Shown: piece after piece, positions 36,968 to 46,140 of the stretch | Position numbering within the stretch: the first letter of the stretch is position 1 | Layout of the letters: each line of letters opens with the position of its first letter | Source: AP-15 sp963777435 | Lineage (GTDB): Bacteria > Pseudomonadota > Alphaproteobacteria > ATCC43930 > CGMCC-115725 | NCBI GenBank assembly: GCA_963777435.1 | Contig: CAVZQT010000002.1 | Coordinates: 682,001-746,000, forward strand | Length of the DNA: 64,000 nucleotides | Reading direction: 5' to 3' | Position numbers and translations under genes: made by a program | Notes under the pieces: model-generated | Seen by the model: only the letters and a program-made list of their open reading frames with translations | What the model was told of the DNA's origin: nothing | Databases searched by the model: none

Positions 36968-38131
36968 TCACAAGCCCGCGTCGGACATCAACGCCCCAAG
37001 GACACGATCGGAGGCGAAATATTCGTGGGCGATTTCGCGCGCTGCGCGGCTGTGCAGATGGTAGTCCGCGGAAATAGCGTCGATGCCGTCGATGGCTTCC
37101 TCCATCGTCGTGAAGTCGAACAAACCTCGGCCAACCGGATAGAATTTACTGAACCCGGTGCGCATCGTCACCACCGGCCGACCAGCGGCTAGGTAGCAGA
37201 CGCTGCGATCGCTGAACCAGCCGCTATTCGGCCGCACGTAGATATCCTTCGCCACGGTAAACTCCCCCCGCGAGTTGGCGATGAAATTGCGGTAGGCGTC
37301 CATTCCCGCCGAGATCGGGCCGGGATCGACAAGGTCCCAGCCGGCACCGGACACTCTTTGGCGTATCCCGGCGTCTGGCGGGTCCATCGCAAGGCTAAAG
37401 GAGATCCCCGGCCGTTGTTGCGGAAGGTCGAGAAACCGCAAGAAGTTGACGTGTTTTGACCAGACATATCGGGCACCGTCGAACTCGATGTTCTTGCCTT
37501 TATTTTCCCAGGTTGCGATCGTCGAAAAGCTTGGCGCCTCGTGCTCCGCTTCGGGCCACAGGTCGAGCACGACCGGCGGGCGCGTCGGACGCCAGTCGAG
37601 ACCACAAAGCGGCACCGGGCAGTCCTTTGATCCCAAATTCTCTCCGTAGCTGAAAAAAGCCGTGTGCGCGTCGAGATATGATCGGGCTGCCGGGTCGGCC
37701 TGGGCATACTTGATCTGTTCATAGATCGGGTCGCTGTCGACCATGATGCGCACCGGACACGCCAGATGCTCCTCGCGCAACTTGGTCGCCCCGCAAAGGT
37801 TTATCAGGCCATCCGCCTCGCGGTAGAGCTGTTGTACGCGGACGCGCGACAATCCGTGCCATTCGTCATGGATTGCGTCCCAATAGGCCCAGCGGCTACC
37901 CAGCCCATGGCTCTCCATCGCCCGCCGCAGAAACCCGAGATTGTAGTCGCACTCCATCATTACGCTGGAGACGCGCGGATCGTAGGGGTTGGCGCCGCCG
38001 TCCTCGATATACCAGACCTCATAGCCGAGCCGCTGCAGTCCTACCAAATAGTGCATCGCCTGCCAGGCAATCCCGGCAAGCGGCATCTGGCCAACAAAAT
38101 GGAGGAGGATAATCTTGCCGCGCTTGGTCAA
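36968..38131 (-). CDS. Glycosyltransferase-like protein
   Basis: A 387-residue cytoplasmic protein. The N-terminus KIILLHFVGQMPLAGIAWQAMHYLVGLQRLGYEVWYIED resembles the acceptor half of GT-B enzymes. The C-terminus has EFTVAKDIYVRPNSGWFSDRS and CYLAAGRPVVTMRTGF, the donor-binding region of CgeB/GT4-like proteins. The only in-frame start is TTG 38131, without a clear ribosome site. An ATG ten bases upstream is one base out of frame across a run of five C, so the true start may be masked by an indel. The substrate is unknown. Confidence 0.75.
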   Translation of the reverse strand: MTKRGKIILLHFVGQMPLAGIAWQAMHYLVGLQRLGYEVWYIEDGGANPYDPRVSSVMMECDYNLGFLRRAMESHGLGSRWAYWDAIHDEWHGLSRVRVQQLYREADGLINLCGATKLREEHLACPVRIMVDSDPIYEQIKYAQADPAARSYLDAHTAFFSYGENLGSKDCPVPLCGLDWRPTRPPVVLDLWPEAEHEAPSFSTIATWENKGKNIEFDGARYVWSKHVNFLRFLDLPQQRPGISFSLAMDPPDAGIRQRVSGAGWDLVDPGPISAGMDAYRNFIANSRGEFTVAKDIYVRPNSGWFSDRSVCYLAAGRPVVTMRTGFSKFYPVGRGLFDFTTMEEAIDGIDAISADYHLHSRAAREIAHEYFASDRVLGALMSDAGL

Positions 38132-38312
38132 GGGGGTGCATCCGTTGCCGTGTCGCGCGGCACAACGGACGGAAGGGCGATTAATTTCCCTGGAGAATTC
38201 GCAAGGCCGGTAATGATGGCCAGCGCAATCGGCGCTCCATCATCGGAAGCATCGCAAGACCCCAAATTGCGTGGGGTTGCCGGCTCAGCCATCACTATGT
38301 TAGGCACGAGCA

Positions 38313-38777
38313 ATGATCGACAGTCTCATAGGATGGCTGACTGGCGAGCCGGCGGCGAATGGCGATGCCCCGCAGGACGACCTCAAGGTGGCGCTGGCGG
38401 CGCTGCTGGTCGAAGCAGCCCATAGCCATGATCACTTCGACGAAAGAGAGCGCGCCGTGGTGGCGCGCCTGCTCCAGCGGCGGTTCAGTTTGTCACCGGC
38501 CGATGCGCTGCGATTGCTTGCCGCCGGAGAGCGCGAAGCCGATCGTTCGGCCGAGCTGTTCCACTTTACGCGGATCATAAATCAACGTCTCTCTCCCGAA
38601 CAGCGGGTCGAATTGATCGAAATGCTGTGGGAAGTCGCCTACGCCGACGGGGAGCTTGACGAATATGAAGATAGCCTGCTGCGGCGTGTTGGTGGGCTGA
38701 TCTATGTCCCGGATCACGAGCGCGGGGCGGCGCGCCAGCGGGTCTTGAAGCGACTGGGGATTAGCGAGAGCCTCTGA
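38313..38777 (+). CDS. TerB-family protein
   Basis: A 154-residue, mostly helical protein with the TerB-like fold: KVALAALLVEAAHSHDHFDERE, then RVELIEMLWEVAYADGELDEYED with the acidic metal-binding residues of the family. Members are tied to tellurite or phage resistance, but stand-alone copies such as this have no proven role. It lies 47 bp upstream of fdxA on the same strand. Confidence 0.85.
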   Translation: MIDSLIGWLTGEPAANGDAPQDDLKVALAALLVEAAHSHDHFDERERAVVARLLQRRFSLSPADALRLLAAGEREADRSAELFHFTRIINQRLSPEQRVELIEMLWEVAYADGELDEYEDSLLRRVGGLIYVPDHERGAARQRVLKRLGISESL

Positions 38778-38824
38778 TCTCTCGCCGAACCGGCCGCACC
38801 AAAGCCGAGGAAGAAGCCCGAATA

Positions 38825-39160
38825 ATGACATACGTCGTTACTGAAGCCTGTATTCGATGCAAGTACATGGATTGCGTGGAAGTCTGTCCGGTCGACTGCT
38901 TCTACGAAGGTGAGAACATGCTTGTGATCCACCCCGATGAATGCATCGATTGCGGGGTGTGCGAGCCGGAATGTCCGGTCGACGCGATTATTCCTGACAG
39001 CGAGCAGGAGGCTGATCGTTGGGTCGAGCTGAACCGCGAATACGCCGGTTCCTGGCCCAACATAACCCGAAAGAAACCGGAGCCGCCCGACGCCGACGAA
39101 TGGAAGGAGGTCGCCGACAAGTATGAAAAGTTCTTCAGCCCGAAGCCCGGCGGGACCTGA
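38825..39160 (+). CDS. fdxA: Seven-iron ferredoxin FdxA
   Basis: A 111-residue electron carrier with a [3Fe-4S] and a [4Fe-4S] cluster. Cysteine blocks are EACIRCKYMDCVEVCPVDCF and DECIDCGVCEPECPVDAI. The C-terminal extension EWKEVADKYEKFFSPKPG is the FdxA type found widely in alphaproteobacteria. The partner enzymes are not known from context. Confidence 0.95.
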   Translation: MTYVVTEACIRCKYMDCVEVCPVDCFYEGENMLVIHPDECIDCGVCEPECPVDAIIPDSEQEADRWVELNREYAGSWPNITRKKPEPPDADEWKEVADKYEKFFSPKPGGT

Positions 39161-39381
39161 TGGCAGGCGGTGAGGGTTAACGGGATCGGTTGGTATGCGC
39201 TCCGAGCATGTGTGACCCGCTGGCTATATCCCAGCACTTTATGATACTAGTTTGACAGTGCCTCTGACGCATTCCTCCCCGCTTCCGAGCTTTCGCTCAA
39301 CGGGTGAGCAGTAGCTCCGGCCCGCGAAGCGCGGGTTGGAAAGTCCCGGCAACACCTCTTGGCACGATAGTGAGAAACGCC

Positions 39382-39879
39382 ATGACGTCGGAAAAACCCT
39401 CATTTGCTGTTGGCGACTTGGTCGTCTATCCGACGCACGGCGTGGGCAAGATCGTTGCCATTGAGACCCAGGAGATCGCGGGTCATACGCTCAGCGTGTT
39501 TGTGGTGGCGTTCGACAAGGACCGAATGACGCTGCGGGTGCCGCTATCTAAGGCCATGGGCTCAGGTCTGCGCAAGCTCTCGAGCCGCACGGAAATGGAC
39601 GCTGCGCTCGCCAAATTGCGCGGGCGTTCGCGGGCAAAGCGCACGATGTGGAGCCGTCGGGCTCAGGAATATCAGGCCAAAATCGCATCGGGCGATCCGG
39701 GCTCGATCGCCGAAGTGGTACGCGATCTCTATCGCAATGTCGGCCAGCCCGAGCAGTCCTACAGCGAGCGGCAAATCTATCAAGCCGCGCTGGACCGGTT
39801 TGTGCGGGAATTCGCCGCAGTCGAGCGCATCGACGAAACGACTGCGACGCAGCGGATCGAGCAATTGCTGACTGCCTAA
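39382..39879 (+). CDS. CarD-family transcriptional regulator
   Basis: A 165-residue protein. The N-terminal Tudor-like RNA-polymerase-interaction domain has FAVGDLVVYPTHGVGKIVAIE and DKDRMTLRVPLSKA, and a helical DNA-contacting C-domain follows (WSRRAQEYQAKIASGDPGSIAEVVRDL). Such proteins stabilise open complexes at promoters, notably of rRNA and stress genes. ATG 39382 is chosen because upstream in-frame sequence is not conserved. The order fdxA-carD is common in alphaproteobacteria. Confidence 0.92.
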   Translation: MTSEKPSFAVGDLVVYPTHGVGKIVAIETQEIAGHTLSVFVVAFDKDRMTLRVPLSKAMGSGLRKLSSRTEMDAALAKLRGRSRAKRTMWSRRAQEYQAKIASGDPGSIAEVVRDLYRNVGQPEQSYSERQIYQAALDRFVREFAAVERIDETTATQRIEQLLTA

Positions 39880-39916
39880 ACGGGGCCGCCGATGGCCAAG
39901 GCGGCCGATCGAGGCG

Positions 39917-40370
39917 ATGACGCCGGCCGAAGCGCGCGCCCAGATGGAGATGACGCCGCGGGCGCGTAAAGCCGAGCCGCTCCCGGTTACGCAAGTCGAG
40001 GACCGCACGATCTCGAGCCCTGCCGGCGACATGCGGGTTCCGCCCTCTATTGGCTCAACGCCACCGCATCCATGCCGGCGATAGCTTATTATCATGGCGG
40101 CGGCCATGCGATCGGCAGCCTCGACAGTTCGCCGGCCACTACCTGCGCTCGCCCGCCGACGCCGAGGATTGGCCCGCCTAGCCCTTGCGCGCGGCGAACC
40201 TCGCCGGGCTGGCTCCGGCCATCATCATCACCACCGAGTGCGATGTGCTGCACGACGACGGCGAAAGCTACGCAAAGGCGTTACGCCGCGCCGGCTTGCC
40301 GTTCGAGCACCGCGAATATCCCGGCCGACAAACTCGGCTGGCGTATTCGCACGTATTTAGCGCCTGACCC
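39917..40370 (+). pseudogene. Remnant of an HSL-type alpha/beta-hydrolase (esterase)
   Basis: Pieces in three frames match an esterase of the hormone-sensitive-lipase group: an N-terminal piece (MTPAEARAQMEMTPRARK, then TISSPAGDMRV), the oxyanion-hole block IAYYHGGGHAIGSLDS at about 40077-40125, and a C-terminal piece (AANLAGLAPAIIITTECDVLHDDG, then YAKALRRAGLPFEHREYPG). The central part with the nucleophile elbow (GDSAGG-type) is missing, so about 100 codons have been deleted besides the frame breaks. It is a decayed gene, not a sequencing slip. Confidence 0.75.
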
Positions 40371-41433
40371 GGTGCCCATTTAGCCGCGTTGAGGTGGCCG
40401 GATCGTTGACGTCGTCGCGCCAGGTCGGGTGCGTGAAGTGGATGACGAAGTCGCCATTATACGACGCCACCGCGTTATCGAAGGTCATTCGCCCGATCCG
40501 CCTCCAATTATGGAAAGTGCGGCGCTGAAAAAAGTCGGGGCCACGCGTCGAGCCTTCTTCGGTCACCTCGATGTTGAAGATAAGCCTGCGTTTTGCCGCC
40601 GGGTCACCCCGATCGAAGATTTGGGCCAAAATCTCGTCGCGGAAGTCAAGGCCGTCGCCCGGAATTCTCGGTTGGGCGGGATCGACGATTAGCCGCATGA
40701 AAGACGGCGTGCGGGTCGGTTCCCCTTCGGGTTTGCCGAGTTCGGCGATTTGATAGAGCTGCCGGATCGTCGGATTTTTGTCGACTTGGCCGAAGACGAT
40801 TCCGGTAACGAGCAGGACCGGCGCACCCAAACCGCGCCGCCATCCACTTGTATTCGGCGCATTGCGTAGTTCGGCGTCGTTGATGTAGTCGGTGTGATCG
40901 CCGCCGATGTCCTCCTGCGTGATAAAGTTGGCGGTGATCAGTGGATCGCTGTGGTTCGGGTCGGTTGTCGGAAACAATTTGCCGACCAACGACAGCGATC
41001 GTTCTTGGCCGCGCCGGGTCGCGTTGCAACACGTCGAGTAACGCCCGATCACGAGCGCGCGGCTGTCCTTCCGGAAATAGCCGGAATACGGGGTCTCCTC
41101 GGTGATCTCCCACAATCCGGTGAGGCAGATGCCGTTTGGGTGAAGCAATCGCCGGAACCCGTTGCGATCGGCGCCCCAGCGCAAATCGGCCCGTGAATCG
41201 ACCGCCCGCATGACCGCTTGCCGAAAGAAATAGGGTATCCCGCGACGGAGTGCGCCATGCAGCACACCCGGTAACGTGACCTGGTAAGCCGGCCACGGCG
41301 GCTCGCCAGCGGCGCCCCAAATCTGTCGATAGGGATTGGCGAACACGGCGTCGCGAACCTCGGCGTAGCGCGATCCGCGATAGGCGCGATCTTCTGCGGT
41401 TAGCTGTTCGGTCCCGAAATAGAGCGGCTCCAT
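40357..41433 (-). CDS. Uncharacterised protein, possibly catalase-like heme fold
   Basis: A 358-residue soluble protein without a confident family. The block LLHPNGICLTGLWEITEETPYSGYF, followed by RALVIGRYSTCC and RSLSLVGKLFPTTDP, faintly recalls the catalase core, where a beta-barrel precedes the heme site. No catalytic His-Asn pair can be pointed to with certainty. NFITQEDIGGDHTDYIND and TIRQLYQIAELGKPEGEPTR look strongly constrained. ATG 41433 has GGGGACA upstream. It overlaps the far end of the esterase remnant. The function is unknown. Confidence 0.65.
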   Translation of the reverse strand: MEPLYFGTEQLTAEDRAYRGSRYAEVRDAVFANPYRQIWGAAGEPPWPAYQVTLPGVLHGALRRGIPYFFRQAVMRAVDSRADLRWGADRNGFRRLLHPNGICLTGLWEITEETPYSGYFRKDSRALVIGRYSTCCNATRRGQERSLSLVGKLFPTTDPNHSDPLITANFITQEDIGGDHTDYINDAELRNAPNTSGWRRGLGAPVLLVTGIVFGQVDKNPTIRQLYQIAELGKPEGEPTRTPSFMRLIVDPAQPRIPGDGLDFRDEILAQIFDRGDPAAKRRLIFNIEVTEEGSTRGPDFFQRRTFHNWRRIGRMTFDNAVASYNGDFVIHFTHPTWRDDVNDPATSTRLNGHRVRR

Positions 41434-41659
41434 TGTATGTCCCCGGCATGAAATCGGAGCACCCATTAAGCATGTTACGCCCCGGCAGACGGCTGTCGAA
41501 TTTTGGGCTCCATCTGGTGACATGGTCGCCAGCCTGGCCCGGATCGCGGAGCGACCCAGCGCGTTTGTGATCGGAGGTAGCCGAAAACGCGGCTGTGCCA
41601 TCGGCGATCGGTGGTGACGGATATCGCGCTGAGCTTGCCTCCGAACGGAACGCCGCGGC

Positions 41660-42410
41660 ATGGGTTTCAATCAGCTTCAATATCTCCCGCTGGGATTGAG
41701 GCACTTCTCCGCCCTGGCGATCATCTGGCTGGTGATCGTGATATGGGTCCAGGTGCGGGCGTTCCGCTTTGCCTCCCTGCGGCTCGGTTTGAGCTCGACC
41801 GCCGCGCTGATCTTGTTGTTGGCCTCGCTCACCGGAAGTTATTTGAACATCCCGGTGGCGCAGCTTCCCGGCCGGCAGATCGTTTCCGGGCAAATCATAT
41901 CGTTTTTTGGGATGGCCTATGTCATTCCGACCGTGACGGACTGGCCCGGTACGGTGATTGCCGTCAATATCGGCGGTGCGGTGATCCCGGGATTGCTGTC
42001 CCTCTATCTGTTGATCCGAAATCGGTTGTGGTTTCGCGGGCTGATCGCGATCGCTGTCGTCGCCGGCGTGTGCCATTGGCTGGCGCGGCCGATACCCGGG
42101 ACTCGGCATCGCGCTCCCGGTGTTTGTGCCGCCATTGTCCGCGGCGGCGGTGGGCCTGATCCTGTCCTATCGCCAAGCCCCGGCGCTCGCCTATATCGGC
42201 GGCTCGATCGGCTGCCTCGTCGGGGCCGACCTGCTCAACCTCGGCAAGGTTGCGGGGCTAGGTGCGCCGGTCGCTTCGATAGGGGGTGCCGGCACCTTTG
42301 ATGGCATCTTTCTGACCGGCGTCCTGGCGGTGCTGCTCGCCAGCATGTTCAGCCCGATTGACGGCCCCGACGAGACCGTGACCAGAGGATCGACACGCCT
42401 CCCGCCATAA
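41660..42410 (+). CDS. DUF1614 membrane protein, frameshifted
   Basis: A multi-spanning inner-membrane protein of the DUF1614 type. The first frame ends in VCHWLARPIPG. The continuation LGIALPVFVPPLSAAAVGLIL, then YIGGSIGCLVGADLLNLGKV and GGAGTFDGIFLTGVLAVLLA, is in the next frame. Deleting the A at 42101 gives an uninterrupted protein of about 249 aa. The DGIFLTG motif is diagnostic for the family, whose function is unknown. Confidence 0.8.
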
Positions 42411-42514
42411 GCCATGGCGAAAATAATGGACTTTCCAGGTGCTGGTCGCACTTCGTTTGCGCGTCACCTTCGCGTAGGCTCGTTTTCCCGGCGGCGCTGC
42501 GGCATAACAGGGCG

Positions 42515-44737
42515 ATGCGGCAGACGGTTCCGATCGCCCAGGATCTCGTGCTCGTCGGCGGTGGCCACGCCCATGTGCACGTCCTGAAGAGCTTTGGCAT
42601 GCGGCCCATGCCCGGCGTGCGGGTTACGCTGATCGCTCGCGATGTCGAGACCCCTTATTCCGGCATGCTGCCCGGCTGGGTCGCCGGCCATTACGATTTC
42701 GACGAGTGCCACATCGATCTCGGCAGGCTCGCGCGCTTTGCCGATGCGCGGCTGATCCATGACGAGGCGATCGGCATTGACCGGGCCACGCGCCAAATCA
42801 TTTGCCACTCGCATCCGCCAATCCGCTGGGATCTGTTGTCGCTCGATATCGGCTCGTCGCCGCGCGCCGATGATGTCCCGGGCGCGGCCGAACACACGAT
42901 CGCGGTCAAGCCGATCGCCCATTTTGCGGCGCGCTGGGGGGCGCTGCTGGCGCGTGCCCGGCGAACGAAGCGGCTGCGGCTCGTTGTGGTCGGCGGCGGG
43001 GCGGGCGGGGTCGAGCTGGCCTTGTCGGCGCACCACCGGCTCGCGCGGCTGTGCGGAGGCTCGGTCGAGGTCACGCTCGTCAGCCGTGGCGCGCTCTTAC
43101 CATCCCACAACCCGCGCGTCGGCCATTTATTCGCACAAATCTTCAAGGAGCGCGGCATCACCCTGATCGCCGGCAACGCCGTGGTCCGGGTCGAACCCGC
43201 GGCGCTGATCTGCCGCGACGGTCGCCGGATCGCCTTTGACGAGGCGCTGTGGGTGACCGAGGCGGGAGTGGCATCGTGGCTCGGCGAGATCGGGCTGCCG
43301 CTGACCGCGGCCGGCTTTGTCGCGATTGACGAAACCCTACGCTCACCTGGCGATCCGCATATCTTTGCCGCCGGCGATGTCGCGACGATGCTGGCCCATC
43401 CGCGTGAAAAGGCCGGGGTCTATGCCGTCCGCCAAGGGCCGCCGCTCGCCGCCAATTTGCGCCGAGCACTCGCAGGCAAGCCGATGCGCCGCGCGATCCC
43501 GCAAAAGCGCGGGCTGGCGCTAATAGGAACCGGGGACCGGCGTGCGGTCGCCTCGCGCGGCGCCTTCGCGGCGCAAGGCGCCTATCTGTGGCGGCTCAAG
43601 GACCGGATCGACCAGCGCTGGATGCGGCGTTACCGCGACCTGCCGGAAATGGCGAGCGAGCCTGGCGAGGAGCCGATGCGCTGCGGCGGCTGCGCCGCCA
43701 AGGTGCCTGCGGCGGTATTGGGCCGGGTCATCGAGCGGCTGCATCCGGCGGTGAACGACGCCGTCGTGATCGGACTCGACAGCCCGGACGATGCCGCATT
43801 GATCTCGTTCCCCGGTGCGCCGCCACTGCTGCAAACCGTCGATTTTTTTCGCGCGATGGTCACCGACCCGTATCTATTTGGTCGGATCGCGGCCAACCAC
43901 GCGCTCAGCGACATCTACGCGATGGGCGCGCTGCCCGACACCGCGCTGGCGATCGCGACCCTACCGCCGGCGCGCCCACCGATCGTCGAGCATGATCTTT
44001 ATCACATGCTGCGCGGCGCGCTCGACGTGCTCGAACCGGCGGGTGCGGCGCTTGTCGGCGGACACAGCGCCGAGGGGGCGGAGCTGGCCCTAGGCTTTGC
44101 GGTAACCGGACGCCCCGGCTCGGACAGGAAGCTGCTACGCAAATCGGGGTTGCGGGCCGGGGATCGGCTCATCCTGACAAAGCCGCTCGGCACCGGCGTG
44201 ATCCTCGCCGCCGACGGGCGCGCCTTGGCGCCGGCCAAAGCAGTGGCGGACGCGATCGCCGCGATGCTGCAATCTTCAGCCCCGGCCGCGGCCTGCCTTG
44301 CAGCATACGGTGCGACTGCCTGCACCGACGTCACCGGATTTGGTCTCATCGGCCACCTTGTCGAAATGCTGCGCGCATCGGGTGCGGACGCGACGCTCGA
44401 CCCCAATGCGATCCTGGCGCTCGAGGGAGCGCGAGCGTTGTTGGCCCAAGGAATAACAAGCTCGCTGCACACCGATAATATCGCCGCCTTGGCGGTGCTC
44501 GGCGAGGCGGCGCAAACCCATCCGCTGACGCCGCTACTGATCGATCCACAGACCGCCGGCGGGCTGCTGGCTGGCCTCCCGGCGGAGCGCGCCCAGCATT
44601 GCCTCGACGAATTGCGCCAGCTCGGTTATCGCGCCGCGTTAATCGGCCGGATTGAGCGATCGGCCGGATCCCAGCCGGGCGTGCGTTTCGAAACCGGCGC
44701 CGCAGCGGTCGAGATACCCGAGCCGGCCACCGTTTGA
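42515..44737 (+). CDS. selD: Selenophosphate synthetase fused to an FAD-dependent oxidoreductase domain
   Basis: A 740-residue two-domain protein. Residues 1 to about 370 are a pyridine-nucleotide-disulfide/NDH-2-like flavoprotein (DLVLVGGGHAHVHVL, TPYSGMLPGWVAGHY, LVVVGGGAGGVELAL, PHIFAAGDVATM). Residues about 385-740 are SelD, which makes selenophosphate from ATP and selenide. The catalytic pair is retained as C393 and K396 in RCGGCAAKV, and DDAALI, GAALVGGHSAEG and DVTGFGLIGHL are present. The flavoprotein half may deliver reduced selenium to SelD. First gene of selD-selA-selB. Confidence 0.95.
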   Translation: MRQTVPIAQDLVLVGGGHAHVHVLKSFGMRPMPGVRVTLIARDVETPYSGMLPGWVAGHYDFDECHIDLGRLARFADARLIHDEAIGIDRATRQIICHSHPPIRWDLLSLDIGSSPRADDVPGAAEHTIAVKPIAHFAARWGALLARARRTKRLRLVVVGGGAGGVELALSAHHRLARLCGGSVEVTLVSRGALLPSHNPRVGHLFAQIFKERGITLIAGNAVVRVEPAALICRDGRRIAFDEALWVTEAGVASWLGEIGLPLTAAGFVAIDETLRSPGDPHIFAAGDVATMLAHPREKAGVYAVRQGPPLAANLRRALAGKPMRRAIPQKRGLALIGTGDRRAVASRGAFAAQGAYLWRLKDRIDQRWMRRYRDLPEMASEPGEEPMRCGGCAAKVPAAVLGRVIERLHPAVNDAVVIGLDSPDDAALISFPGAPPLLQTVDFFRAMVTDPYLFGRIAANHALSDIYAMGALPDTALAIATLPPARPPIVEHDLYHMLRGALDVLEPAGAALVGGHSAEGAELALGFAVTGRPGSDRKLLRKSGLRAGDRLILTKPLGTGVILAADGRALAPAKAVADAIAAMLQSSAPAAACLAAYGATACTDVTGFGLIGHLVEMLRASGADATLDPNAILALEGARALLAQGITSSLHTDNIAALAVLGEAAQTHPLTPLLIDPQTAGGLLAGLPAERAQHCLDELRQLGYRAALIGRIERSAGSQPGVRFETGAAAVEIPEPATV

Positions 44738-46140
44738 TGAGCGCAGTGCCACGCGACGAACGCGCCGCTTTGCCGGCGGTCGACAAGATCCTGCGCTCCG
44801 AAGGCTGCGCGGTGCTGATCGAACAATATGGCCGCTCGCTGGTGCTCGACGCGGTCAGGGCGGCGTTGGCCGCGCGCCGCGAGACCGGCGAGACCGGCTC
44901 GATCGAGACAATCCTAGCCGAGAGCACCGCGGCACTGGTCCGGCTGATGCAGCCGTCGCAGCGCCGCGTCTTCAACCTGACCGGCACCGTCCTGCATACC
45001 AATCTTGGCCGCGCACCCTTGCCGGAAGAGGCAATCGAGGCTGCCGCTGCGGCGATGCGCGACCCGTCGACGCTCGAATACGATCTCGAAACCGGCCGGC
45101 GCGGCGAGCGCGACGATCATATTTCCGGCTGGCTCACGAGGCTGACCGGGGCCGAGGCGGCGCTCGCGGTCAACAACAATGCTGGCGCGCTGGTGCTGGC
45201 GTTGAACACGCTCGCCGATGGCCGCGAGACGATCGTGTCACGCGGCGAGCTGATCGAGATCGGTGGTTCGTTTCGCCTCCCCGACATCATGGCGCGCGCC
45301 GGAACGCGGCTGCGCGAGGTCGGCACGACCAACCGCACCCATCTCGCCGATTTCGCCGGAGCGATCGGTCCCGAAACCGGTCTGATCCTCAAGGCGCACA
45401 CCAGCAACTTCGCGATCCAGGGGTTCACCACTGCGGTTGCCGCCGCTGAACTCGCCGCCCTCACACGCAAGCACGGCATCCCGTTTGTCGAAGATCTCGG
45501 CAGCGGCTCGCTTATTGATCTCGAACCCTGGGGCCTGCCGCATGAGCCGACGGTCGCCGAGTCATTGGTGCAGGGCGCCGATCTCGTCACCTTCAGCGGC
45601 GACAAATTGCTTGGTGGCCCGCAGGCGGGGGTTGTGGTCGGCCGCGCCGGTCTTGTCGCCCGCCTTGCTAAAAACCCGCTCAAGCGGGCGTTACGGCTCG
45701 ACAAAATCCGGCTTGCCGCACTCGAAGCGGTATTGCGCCTCTATGCCGATCCCGATCGTCTTGCCGCGCGCCTGCCGACATTACGCCTGCTGTCCCGCCC
45801 CAAACCCGAGATCGAAGCCGTTGCCCACCGCTTGATGCCAAAGCTGCGAGACGCATTCGCCAACACCGCGAAAGTCGAATTGATCGAGACCCGCAGCCAG
45901 ATCGGTAGCGGCGCCCTCCCAGTGTCATTGTTGCCGAGTGTCGCTTTGGCGTTACGCCCTGTCGGTATGGGAAAATCGGGCGCGGCGGTCGAGGCGTTGG
46001 CGCGCGCCTTGCGCGCCTTGCCGATTCCGGTGATTGGTCGGATCGAGGCCGGCAAACTCGTGCTCGATCTGCGCTGCCTCGAAGACGAGGCCGGTTTTCT
46101 CGGCCAACTGGACGCGTTTCGTCCGCCCGCCGTTCGATGA
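44737..46140 (+). CDS. selA: L-seryl-tRNA(Sec) selenium transferase
   Basis: A 467-residue PLP enzyme that converts Ser-tRNA(Sec) to Sec-tRNA(Sec) using selenophosphate. The PLP lysine is K290 in TFSGDKLLGGPQAG. FNLTGTVLHTNLGRAPLP and AVNNNAGALVLALN are canonical. ATG 44737 lies in the selD stop region and the gene overlaps selB by ATGA, so the three proteins are translationally linked. Confidence 0.97.
   Translation: MSAVPRDERAALPAVDKILRSEGCAVLIEQYGRSLVLDAVRAALAARRETGETGSIETILAESTAALVRLMQPSQRRVFNLTGTVLHTNLGRAPLPEEAIEAAAAAMRDPSTLEYDLETGRRGERDDHISGWLTRLTGAEAALAVNNNAGALVLALNTLADGRETIVSRGELIEIGGSFRLPDIMARAGTRLREVGTTNRTHLADFAGAIGPETGLILKAHTSNFAIQGFTTAVAAAELAALTRKHGIPFVEDLGSGSLIDLEPWGLPHEPTVAESLVQGADLVTFSGDKLLGGPQAGVVVGRAGLVARLAKNPLKRALRLDKIRLAALEAVLRLYADPDRLAARLPTLRLLSRPKPEIEAVAHRLMPKLRDAFANTAKVELIETRSQIGSGALPVSLLPSVALALRPVGMGKSGAAVEALARALRALPIPVIGRIEAGKLVLDLRCLEDEAGFLGQLDAFRPPAVR

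Noticed and set aside
39161..39381. RNA gene or promoter in the fdxA-carD gap
   Set aside because: A TTGACA word at 39252 lacks a convincing -10 partner, and the GCCCGCG/CGCGGGT hairpin has no T-run.
40646..42109. Long minus-strand frame of 487 codons spanning the catalase-like gene and DUF1614
   Set aside because: It is the alternative frame of two real genes, rich in Arg/Gln/Pro, with no domain.
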